Positions 35,666-45,681 of a stretch of DNA of 64,000 nucleotides are shown here, piece by piece. The translations under genes and the position numbers were made by a program. The stretch's first letter is position 1. The number at the start of each line of letters is the position of its first letter. Origin of the DNA: Lewinellaceae bacterium (lineage in GTDB: Bacteria; Bacteroidota; Bacteroidia; Chitinophagales; Saprospiraceae); the NCBI GenBank assembly GCA_016708875.1, contig JADJFA010000006.1:62001-126000 (forward strand), in the 5' to 3' direction. The notes under the pieces were generated by a model that was not told the origin of the DNA, did no database searches, and saw only the letters and a list, made by a program, of their open reading frames with translations.

Positions 35666-37733
35666 TCACTTATCCGGGAAGTACTTTTTCTCCAATTTCT
35701 TAAACCAGGCAGCCTCCGCACCGGAGCAAAATCAAAGTATTGGAACTCGTAAATGGTCTCCCAGGCCATTCCTTTTGAAAGGCGTCTCACGCGAAATTAA
35801 GCGCGGCGGAGGTTTTGCCCTCCACGGCATAGAGGATGGCGGGGTTGGAATAGAAAATTGAATTGTCTGGGTCTATTTCCATTCCCTTAAAAAAAGACTG
35901 GCGGCCCTCTTCATATCGTGCGGATTTTTAGGTACACCTGCCCGAGCAGCCCCAATTCCAATAGAGTTTTGGTTAATGCTAATGCATTTTTTCACTAAGG
36001 CTTCCGCATCGGCCATACGGCCAGATTTTAACTTGTTACTGGCCAATAACCATAAAGCAGCCTCATCAAGTGAGTCTTTCGCTAGGATTTTTTGGAGCAA
36101 ATCTTCAGCTTCAGGATAAAGACCGTTTTCGTGAAATACTTCTGCCACGCTACCTTGGACAATTATTGATGAATCATACGCGAGGGCTTTAGTCAGCAAA
36201 TCTTTGCTTCAGCCAGCGCTGTGTCTTCAGGTACACACCCGCTAAAGATACTAGGCAAGCCGTGCCATTCGGCTCGATTTCTAATCCTTTGAGAAAGTAT
36301 TTTTCTGCCTCAGCATACTGGCCTATATTGGAATAAGAACAGCCCAGAAAGTTGAACGTGTACTCACTTGGCTTGTCCGCTTGTACTGCTTTTAAAAAAC
36401 TTGCCTGCAGGGTTTGATACATATAATGCTCCGGCCGAGAAGTTCGGCGGCGCGTTCGAGCAGCCGGAGGATAAGGCGCATATTTTTCGCCGTTCGCCGG
36501 TAGAGGCGAGTCTCGGTGCGCTCCATTTTCATCAGGTTGTTGATGGCCTGTTGCGCGTCATCTTGCAAAGCGGCGGCATAGTTGCGGCGCATGGAATTAT
36601 GCAACCGTTCCAGTTTCGGCTCAGCCAAAGAGGCGCAGATAGTAGGCGTCGGCACATTCGCCGGGCGGCTCTAGAAATACCTTTTCTTTCAGGGCTTTTT
36701 TGAAGCGGTAGTAAAGTGCCCGAATGGTCGAGTCCACCGTAGCCAACACCTCATCCTCAATGCCCCTGCTATCGGTAGCGCTGAAAAGGGGCAGTTGCCC
36801 CGTCTTGTTTTTTTTCACCTGCGCCAGTAAATCCGGGAACACCGCCGCCAGTTTTTCTGTGCGGTTGCCGACCGTCATCGGTACTTGGCTTTGCGGGGAC
36901 ACCTCTGGTGTAACATGGTCTTCAAGGTGGCGACCGATTTCCATCAGATTTACCGAACCGTCGCTGTTGCCGTCGGCGAGGCCGTAAAGTCCGTCCACGA
37001 GATGGAAACTGAACGCGCCTCTGCCGCCGCCCCATTGCTCACCTTCAAGGCTGTATTCATCGGGCTGGCAGGAGAGAATCTTGATTTCGTTGGCGAACTG
37101 CTGTGCGAGGTTCTGGCTGGTTAGCTGTGCACCGCCGATGCTGTTGCCCGCCAGTTTGCCACTGCGGCAGGCATCGGTGATAATGAGCACCCGCGCCTTG
37201 TTCTCCGTGCTCAAAGTCGTGATCACATCTTTGAGGAAAAATATCGGGTACGCGCCTGATATGTACGACTGCGGCGGAGAATCCCAGCAGAGCAAAAAAC
37301 CGTGCTGATTGCGGGTTTTGGTTTCCACGTCGCCGTGACCGGAGAAGTAGATAATGGCCTGATCGCCCGGCTTGCTTTCGTCCATGAGCCAGCCGAGGGC
37401 GGCGTCGAACTGGGCGACGGTGGCTTCTGAATTGAGCAGTACTTTAAGGTGGTCGCCATCAAGCGAGCCGCCTGCGGGGGAGCGGAGGAAATTGGCGAAA
37501 GCATTGGCGTCCGCGTCGGCGAAGCGCAGGTCTGGGATTTGCGGGTCTTGGTAGTCGGAGATGCCGATGACGACGGCGCGCGTGCCCGCCGTAGCCTTGG
37601 CGGAGGAGGGGGCGCCCGCCTCCGCCAAGGCTACGGCAGGTAAAGGTGACGCAACCGGCTTCACCGATTTTTCGATCTGGGAAAAACCCTGGAAAGGGAG
37701 GAGGAGGAGCAGGGTGAAAAGGAGTTTTTTCAT
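35666..37733 (-). pseudogene. Caspase-TPR gene A (last of four), degraded
   Basis: The 5' part is intact: signal peptide MKKLLFTLLLLLPFQGFSQ, then a C14 caspase domain with His in YFSGHGDVE and Cys in ITDACRSGKLAG, and an EF-hand-like loop DGNSDGSVNLME. The frame breaks near 36630, where the paralogues read YLRLMAEPKLE, and again several times to the end (KKLEKKYFPDK, stop 35666). The TPR part is shorter than in B-D: HYMYQTLQA is joined directly to SFLKAVQADKPSEY. This suggests loss of roughly 160 residues of repeats. The span is about 689 codons against 850-864. The N-terminal linker carries a palindrome unlike those of B-D. The start is 11 bp after the stop of gene B. Confidence 0.75.
37586..37638. 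repeat. In-frame palindrome in the linker of caspase gene A
   Basis: Arms GCCGTAGCCTTGGCGGAGG (about 37588-37606) and its complement (37619-37637) pair over 19 bases around a G/C-rich loop. It is translated as AVALAEAGAPSSAKATAG between the signal peptide and the caspase domain. B, C and D have a different palindrome at the same place. Confidence 0.75.
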
Positions 37734-37744
37734 GGTTGTGGGTT

Positions 37745-40295
37745 TTAGTCTTTGACCTGGTCGGGAAAGTGTTTTTTCATCAGTTCGGCAAATCCGGGCA
37801 ATCCCTTAAATTCGGGGATATTGACTTCTTCAAACGAAACCCCTCGCTGTACAGCCTTTTCAAGATAGATCATCGCTTCCTCGGGTTTCCCTCCTGCCAG
37901 TACCACCTTTATCATGCCCATGTAACCAAATGGGCTTTCCGGGTTCATATCAATGATCTTAAATAGGCTTCTCTTGCCGCGTCCAAATCTCCTGAAAGGC
38001 GGTAGGCATCGGCGAGGTCATTCTGTGTGTACAGATCGTGTGGCGCCAAGCTAAGTGTATGGAGTAGGGTTCGGATAGCTTCTTCATAACGCCCAGATCT
38101 GGAATAACACTGGCCGAGAAATCCCCACCCAAAAAAATCGTTGGGCTTCAAGACTGTGGCCCGTTTCATCAGATCTATAGCTTTGTCATACCAGCCAGCA
38201 TCCATGTAGGTTTCTCCAACCATCAATAAAGCCCATGCGGATGAATCGTATCCCATTGCCTGTTTGATGAGATGATGCCCTTCTTCTACTCTGCCTGTTT
38301 TGAAATAAACCAAGGCTAATGAGCGTAAACAGTTTACATCTTTGGGTTCTATTTCCAATGCCATTTTGTAGTACGGCTCTGCTTCTGCAAATTGCCCTGC
38401 ATTGGAATGTAAGGCCCCTAGAAAAGTAAGGATGCTAGGCAAGGGTTTGCTTGTCTCGATCGCTTTCAGGAATGCCTGCTTGGCTTTCACAGTTTTGTTC
38501 TGAATAAAGTACAGATAGCCTAAAGCATCATAAGCCGTACTTTGTGTGGAATCAAGGGCGATTGCTTTTAGTAGATATTGTTCTGCACCAGAGAAGTTTC
38601 CATTGGCTTCGCTTTCCAAAATTGAAAGTGAAATCCATGGGTACGGGCTGGTAGAGTCAACCTGAATGGCTTGGTCAATCAACTCCTTTGCATCCTGGTG
38701 TTTCATGAATTTGTATATCAACCTCCTCGCGGTGCTCGTATATGCTCGAGTCCAGCTTGGTGCTATCTCAATTGTTCTCTTGGCGTAGAACAACATGGAG
38801 TCAGCATTCGGAATGATATTGTCATAAACGGTGCTCATTGCCAAATACGTTGGTGCCGCATTTGGCAGCCATTGCAATGATTTATGGTAAATATTCAACA
38901 GCCTATGCCCAAGAGAAGAATCAACATTTATAGGGCTTTCCAATTGTAGCACTTTCCCTTCAAAATAATATTTCCGCGCCTGCAAAACCGGGTACATATA
39001 GTGCTGATTTCCCAGCAGTTCGCTGGCCCGTTCAAGCAGGCGGGGATAGGGTGCATATTTTTTCAGCCTTTCCAGCCGATAAAGATTCACATCCGTTTTC
39101 TCCATAGCCATCAAATCATTGATGGCTTGTTGCGCATCATCCTGCAACGCAGCAGCATAGTTGCGGCGCATGGAATTGTGCAGCCGCTCCAGTTTTGGCT
39201 CGGCCATAAGGCGCAGATAATAGGCCTCCGCGCACTCGCCGGGCGGCTCGAGAAAGACCTTTTCTTTCAGGGCGTTTTTAAATCGGTAATAAAGTGCTCG
39301 AATGGTCGAGTCCACCGTTGCCAACACCTCATCTTCAATGCCCCTGCTATCGGTAGCGCTGAAAATGGGCGGTTGCCCCGCCTTGTTTTTTTTCACCTGC
39401 GCAAGTATGTCCGGGAACACCGCCGCCATTTTTTCCGTGCGGTTGCCGACGGTCATGGGCACCTGACTTTGCGGGGACACCTCGGGCGTTACATGGTCTT
39501 CCAGGTGGCGGCCTATTTCCATCAGGTTTACCGAACCGTCGCTGTTGCCGTCGGCGAGGCCGTACAGGCCGTCTACAAGGTGGAAACTGAAGGCACCACG
39601 CCCACCGCCCCATTGCTCGCCTTCGAGGCTGTATTCATCGGGCTGACAGGAGAGGATCTTGATTTCGTTGGCGAACTGTTGTGCGAGGTTTTGGCTGGTG
39701 AGTTGCGCGCCACCGATACTGTTGCCGGCCAGTTTACCACTCCGGCAGGCATCGGTGATGATGAGCACCCGCGCCTTGTTCTCCGTGCTCAAGGTTGTGA
39801 CCACATCTTTCAGGAAAAATATCGGGTACGCGCCCGATATGTACGACTGAGGCGGGGAATCCCAGCAAAGCAAAAAACCGTGCTGGTTGCGGGTTTTGGT
39901 TTCCACGTCCCCGTGACCTGAGAAGTAGATAATGGCCTGGTCGCCGGGCTTGCTTTCGTCCATGAGCCAGCCGAGGGCGGCGTCGAACTGTGCGACGGTG
40001 GCTTGGGAATCGATCAGCACCTTGAGGTGGTCGCCATCGAGCGAGCCACCGGCAGGCGAGCGCAGGAAATTGGCGAAGGCATTGGCGTCCGCGTCGGCGA
40101 AGCGCAGGTCGGGAATTTGGGGGTCTTGGTAGTCGGAGATGCCGATGACGACGGCTCTGGTTTTACCCGCCGAAGCGCGCAGCGCTTCGGCGGGTAAAGC
40201 GGGTAAAGGAGAGGCAACTGGCTTCACCGCTTTTTCGTTTTGAGAAAAAGTGGGGAAAGGAGGGCGAGGAGCAGGGTGAAAAGGAGGTTTTTCAT
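37745..40295 (-). CDS. Caspase-TPR gene B (third of four)
   Basis: Two apparent frameshifts. The ATG at 40295 gives MKNLLFTLLLALLS, then the frame must change near 40235-40255 to reach TFSQNEKAVKPVASPLP. From 40227 it is open to 37948, encoding the caspase domain (His in YFSGHGDVE, Cys in ITDACRSGKLAG), the EF-hand-like loop and a long TPR region. After LDAAREAYLRSL it shifts again to end GLPGFAELMKKHFPDQVKD. The TPR part (about residues 400-840) has roughly ten units, some spaced as AEPYYKMALEIEP. The exported protein should be a Cys protease with a large protein-binding tail. It starts 11 bp after gene C. Confidence 0.85.
40162..40198. repeat. In-frame TTTACCCGCC palindrome in caspase gene B
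   Basis: Perfect 17-base arms (TTTACCCGCCGAAGCGC and complement) with a 3-base loop. It is translated as LPAEALRASAGKT between signal peptide and caspase domain. Confidence 0.8.
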
Positions 40296-40306
40296 GGCTG
40301 TGGGTT

Positions 40307-42899
40307 TTAGTCTTTGACTTGATCGGGGAAGTACTTTTTCATCAGGGTTTTCCATTGCTCCGTACGCTCCCGGAGCGGGGCTAGGTCGGGGGTTTGTTGC
40401 AGCCAGTCATAGTCATTCATTCCCTTCACAATTGCCTGTTCCAGCGTTTCAAAAGCGTTGTCCACCTGATTTTGAATACTTTGGAGGCACGCGAGGGCAT
40501 AATATGCTCCAGGCAATGCCGGGTCGTGTTGGATGATTTTCCGATACAACTGCTCTGCCTGCTCATATCGATGGGATTCTAGAAGCTTCCACATTTCATA
40601 AGTTAAGAATCGCGAGAACTTGTCGGAATTGAGTTGGAGTGCCCTTCTAAACATTGATTCTGCCTCCACATACCTCTCTGTAGCCCAATAAACATAGCCA
40701 AGTGACATCCTGTAAGTGACATTAAGTGAATCTATGGAGATACATCTTTTAAATGCAGATTCAGCATCGGCATAATATGAATTTTCTAATAACAAATTGC
40801 CTAAAGCAGATTGCACCCTGGTACTTGTAGAATCGTGGGCCAATATTTTTAACAGCAGTTCCCTGGCGACTTCTCTGCGCTCAGTTTGCATGTAAATGCC
40901 TGCCAGATAAATGGCGCACAGGTCGTGGTAAGGATCTACAGACAGTCCTAGTTTATAGTATTTTTCTGCCTCAACAAAATTGCTGGCGTTATGGTGTACA
41001 GCGCCCAGGCACAGGTACACCTGAGCCGAAGGTTTTTCCATCCTGGATGCTTTTAAAAAATAAGGCAATGAGCTGCTTGATCTTTTCGTCCATGGAAATA
41101 CAATAAGCCCAGATAATACCATGTACCATAATTTGTGGAATCCAGTTTTAGTGCATGAAAAAGGTATTGCTCTGTGGTATCCAAATCTCTGACGCTTCGA
41201 CTGTTTCGATAAGAGACAAAATGATAAAATCCGAATGCCCCCCAAGTATCGGCATTGTCGGGATTAATGTTTATTGATTTTTTGAGGAGAGCTTTTGCTA
41301 TTTCAAACTTTTCTGAGTAAATAAAGTGAAAAGCCGTCTGGTTTATCGCCCAGGTCCAGGAAGGTGCTAATTCTATTGATTTATTACGGTAAAACAATAA
41401 GGAATCAGGGCTGGGGTAAAGCCTGTGGAATACCGTGCTCATTTGATAATATGCCAAGGCAAATCCGGGTTCCAACCCGACTGCTCGTCGGTATTTCTTC
41501 AAGAGGTTTTCGGCAAGTGCTGAATCCGGGTTCAGTGGGCTTTCCATTTGCAGCAGCCATCCTTCAAAAAACAACTGCCGGGCCTGTAGTGTAGTGCGCA
41601 TATAATGCTCTGGACCGAGCAGTTCGGCGGCGCGTTCGAGCAGACGGGGAAGGCTGCGTATTTTTTGAGGCGCTCCATTCGGTAGATCTGAATCTCAGTA
41701 GGCTCCATTTTCATCAGGTTATTGATGGCCTGTTGCGCGTCATCTTGCAAAGCGGCAGCATAGTTGCGGCGCATGGAATTGTGCAGCCGTTCCAGTTTTG
41801 GTTCGGCCATAAGGCGCAGGTAGTAGGCGTCTGCACATTCGCCGGGCGGCTCCAGAAAGACCTTTTCTTTCAGGGCTTTTTTGAAGCTATAGTAAAGCGC
41901 TCGAATGGTCGAGTCCACTGTTGCCAGCACCTCATCCTCAATGCCTTTGCTATCGATAGCGCTGAAAAGAGGCAGCTGCCCCGTCTTGTTTTTTTTCACC
42001 TGTGCAAGTATGTCCGGGACCACCGCCGCCAGTTTCTCTGTGCGGTTGCCGACCGTCATGGGCACCTGACTTTGCGGGGACACCTCCTGCGTTACATGGT
42101 CTTCAAGGTGGCGGCCGATTTCCATCAGGTTTACTGAGCCGTCGCTGTTGCCGTCAGCTAGGCCATACAGCCCGTCCACAAGGTGAAAACTGAATGCGCC
42201 CCTGCCGCCGCCCCATTGCTCGCCTTCGAGGCTGTACTCGTTGGGCTGGCAGGAAAGGATCTTGATCTCATTGGCAAATTGCTGCGCAAGGTTCTGGCTC
42301 GTGAGTTGCGCGCCGCCGATGCTGTTTCCGGCAAGTTTCCCGCTCCGGCAGGCATCGGTGATAATGAGGACCCGCGCCTTGTTCTCCGTGCTCAAGGTCG
42401 TGACCACGTCTTTGAGGAAAAATATCGGGTACGCGCCTGATATGTACGACTGCGGTGGCGAATCCCAGCAGAGCAAAAAACCGTGCTGGCTGCGGGTTTT
42501 GGTTTCCACGTCGCCATGGCCGGAGAAGTAAATAATGGCCTGGTCGCCGGGCTTACTTTCGTCCATGAGCCAGTTGAGGGCGGCATCGAACTGCGCGAAA
42601 GTGGCTTGGGAATCGATCAGCACCTTGAGGTGATCTCCATCCAGAGAGCCACCTGCAGGGGAGCGGAGGAAATTGGCGAAGGCTTCGGCGTCGTTGTCGG
42701 CAAAGCGCAGGTCGGGGATTTGTGGGTCCTGGTAGTCGGAGATGCCGATGACGACGGCTCTGGTTTTACCCGCCGAAGCACGCAGTGCTTCGGCGGGTAA
42801 AACGGGCAAAGGTGACGCAACCGGCTTCACCGCTTTTTCGATCTGGGAAAAACCCTGGAAAGGGAGGATGAGAAGCAGGGTGAAAAGAAGGTTTTTCAT
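40307..42899 (-). CDS. Caspase-TPR gene C (second of four)
   Basis: Start ATG 42899 (MKNLLFTLLLILPFQGFSQ, signal peptide). The caspase domain covers about residues 46-290: His128 in IIYFSGHGDVE, Cys184 in IITDACRSGKLAG. Residues 249-260 form D-x-N-x-D-G-x-V-x-x-x-E, an EF-hand-like loop. After a helical linker (AEPKLERLHNSMRRNYAAAL) come TPRs. The frame shifts near 41640 (AAFPVCS against the expected PRLLERA) and again near 41070-41100, reaching the end EQWKTLMKKYFPDQVKD at 40307. Caspase C14 enzymes cut after basic or acidic residues; no substrate can be named. The start is 11 bp after gene D. Confidence 0.85.
42765..42801. repeat. In-frame TTTACCCGCC palindrome in caspase gene C
   Basis: Arms of 16 bases (TTTACCCGCCGAAGCA and complement) with a 5-base loop. 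Translated as LPAEALRASAGKT, as in gene B. Confidence 0.8.
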
Positions 42900-42910
42900 A
42901 GTTGTGGGTT

Positions 42911-45472
42911 TTAGTCTTTGACTTGATCGGGGAAGTACTTTTTCATTAAAATCTTCCACTCCGGGAGGGCGCGGAGCGGGGCAAATTCGGAGTCTGTCGA
43001 AAGCGTTTTAAAATCACGAAGCCCAGTCTTCAGTGCGTTTTCCAGCGATTGCAAAGCCAAGTCAGTGTTTCCTTTTTTCAGGTGCAGTAAAGCAAAATTG
43101 TACAGGATTACCCAGAGGTTTGGGGCAAGCCGTACTGCTTGATTCAGTTTTCGTTCCGCATTTTCAAGGTCATTTATTCGCATCAGCGCACTTGCCCAAG
43201 CCGCCAAAGCATAAATATTGGTCGAATCAATCGAGACCGACCGCTCGAAAGCACTGATGGCCTCTTCCAAATTGCCCAGTCCTATCAATGCTTGCCCCAT
43301 ACCACTGAGCGAATAAGATGCGTTGCGGGTTGTCGAATCCAAAGCCAAAACACTGCGATACATTGACAAGGCATCCGAAAACTGGTTGTTGTTTAAATAA
43401 ATATTCCCAAGAGAACCCCAAGCCGAGAGGTTGGTGGAATCAAATCGCAGGGCATTTTTCAAATAAAAAATGGCATCCTGATTTCGGTTCATAATCATGA
43501 AAAGGATTCCCAAACCACTGTGATTCAAAGAGCCAGCTGAATCAACCACAATGCCTTTTCGATAATAATATTCGGATTTTTCAAAATTTTGAAGTTGTAA
43601 AACAAATTTCGAGGTTACAAAAAGGTGCTGGATTTGTAGAATCCAATTGGATGGCTTTCAAATATGCCCATTCGCACTCCTTCGCGCGTCGCTGTTCAAA
43701 ATATACTGAGGCCAAATTGTTGTAAAACCAGCTACGCGTGCTGTCAATTTCGAGCACTTTGAGCATGACTTTTTCGGCCAAATCAAGTCGTTTTTGGGCA
43801 GAATAGATAGGTTGATATGCATTAAGCAGCAAAGCCGACGATGAATCTATTATCATGCCTTTTTCAAGCCAAGCTTGGGCGCGGTCTATCTGTCGAAATC
43901 GAGTGGACAAATCGGTGGCGAGCGAGGCAATGGGCAGCACCCATTTTGGCGCGGCATCCGTGGCTAACTGGACGTAATATTCTGCCGAATCCAAATTCAC
44001 CACCGAGCGGCAAAATGCCGAACCCAGAAAAAAATAAGCCAAGGGGTGTTCCGGTTGCCAGCGCAGAGCTTCTCGATAATAATTGATGGTTTTTTCGCCC
44101 GTGCTTTTGTCGTTGTAATTCCGGTTTGAGTACTGAACAAATAGCCCTCGAAGATATTTTTTCGCGCCATCAACTCTGGATAAAAATAATGGCTTTCGCC
44201 CAAGAGTTGAGCGGCGCGTGTTAAGTAAGCGGGAAAGTTTTTGTATTCATTGTATTTCGTTTGAGCGGATTTTGTGGCTTCTATTAAATCGTTTTTCAAC
44301 AAACGATTCAGTGCCTGTTGCGAATCATCCTGCAATGCGGCGGCGAAGTTTCTTTTTAAATAGCCGTGCAGCGGGGCCAGCCCCGGCTCCCCGGAAATCG
44401 AAGTGTAAAATGCCTCAGCGCAATTGTTGGCAGGCTCCAAAAACCGCTTTTCCGCCACCGCTTTTTTGAACGCCCAATACTTTTTGATGATGCCCGAATC
44501 GAGTTTTGCCAAAACCTCTTCTTCCAAACCCCGCCCCTCGGTCACGGCAAAAACGGGCAGCCCGCGGGCTTTCGACTTTTTCAAATCGGCCAAAATCGCC
44601 GCATTCACTGTCGCCAATCGCTCGGATTTGTTGCCCAAAAGCATGGGGACTTGGGTTTGCGGGGCGGCCTCGGCCGTCACTTTGTCTTCCAGGTAGCGGT
44701 CAATCTCGCCGACGGAAACGGTGCCGTCGCCGTTTCGGTCGGCGAGGCCGAACAGCCCTTCCACCAAATGGTAACTGAAAATGCCGCGCCCGCCGCCCCA
44801 TTGTTCGCCTTCCAAACTCAGCTCTCCGGGCTGGCAACTCAGGATTTTCACCTCGTTGGAAAACTGTTTTGCCAAACTTGCGGCGGTTAGTTGGCTGCCG
44901 CCAATTTGGCTTCCGGCCAATTTCCCGGCGTGGCAGGCATCGGTAATGACGGTGACCTTCGCCAGATTCTGGGTGGAGAGCGTGGTCACGACCTCCTGCA
45001 AGAACGCCAGCGAGTAGGTGCCGCCGCCCATGTACACCCGGGAGGGGGCATCCCATGCGAGCAGGAAGCCGGGCTGCGAGACGGTCTTGCGCTCCACGTC
45101 GCCGTGGCCGGAAAAATAGATGATCACCTGATCGTCTTTTTGTGCCTTTTCAATGAGTGCGTCCAAGGCTTCAGCAATTCGACCAGCTGTGGCCTGAGTA
45201 TTGGTCAGCACCTGAAGGTGATCGCCATCGAGTGATCCGCCGGCAGGCGAGTAAAGAAAGTTGGCGAAGGCCTGGGCGTCCTTATCTGCAAAGCGCAGGT
45301 CGGGAATTTGGAGGTCCTGGTAGTCGGAAATGCCGATGACGACGGCGTAGGTTGCGCCCGCCTTCGCGCTGCGCGCTTCGGCGGGTAAAACAGGTAAAGG
45401 GCTGATACTCTTTTGCTGGGCGCTGAGTGAAAGCCCTAAAAGCAGGGCGAAGGTGGCAAGTGAAGTTCTCAT
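42911..45472 (-). CDS. Caspase-TPR gene D (first of four, most diverged)
   Basis: Start ATG 45472 (MRTSLATFALLLGLSLSAQ). The caspase domain has His in VIIYFSGHGDVERK and Cys in VITDACHAGKLAG, where A-C have DACRSG. The EF-hand-like loop is D-R-N-G-D-G-T-V-S-V-G-E. It differs from A-C in many residues, so it is probably the oldest copy or the duplication founder. The TPR half continues in two further frames: 43581-44042 (MAYFFLGSAFCRSVVNLDS) and 42911-43549, ending PEWKILMKKYFPDQVKD. Joins lie near 44020-44080 and 43549-43600. It is 187 bp downstream of CHAT1. Confidence 0.83.
45355..45390. repeat. Imperfect in-frame palindrome in caspase gene D
   Basis: Related to the B and C elements: GGCGGGTAAA at one end, CGCCCGCC at the other, with an inner GCGC core. 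Translated as LPAEARSAKAGAT at the same linker position. Confidence 0.65.
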
Positions 45473-45568
45473 AACGATAAAATGAAAGTTGAATTCAGCG
45501 TGCCATGAAAACCGGAGTAAATAGAAGGGTATAAAGGTAAAGGCAGTTTTTGGTTTTTTATGGCCGGC

Positions 45569-45681
45569 TCACTCCACCAGCACAAACCCCGTTTACCCGC
45601 CGAAGCACGAAGCCCTCCTTTCGTGTTGCACACTATGGCGGGTAAATGCGTAGGAGGGCTTACTCCACGAGCACAAACCCG
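45569..45681. repeat. Palindromic element flanked by direct repeats of the CHAT1 3' end
   Basis: The element (about 45591-45647) has ends TTTACCCGCC and GGCGGGTAAA and inner GCACGAA/TTCGTG arms. It is bracketed by two copies of the last codons of the gene. The inner copy (45661-45681) ends the reading frame with TAA. The outer copy (45569-45590) reads GGTTTGTGCTGGTGGAG then TGA on the coding strand, the stop seen in CHAT3. Confidence 0.7.

Noticed and set aside
39001..39921. 306-codon plus-strand open frame
   Set aside because: It is antisense to the caspase domain of gene B; similar antisense frames occur in C and D because of the shared codon pattern.
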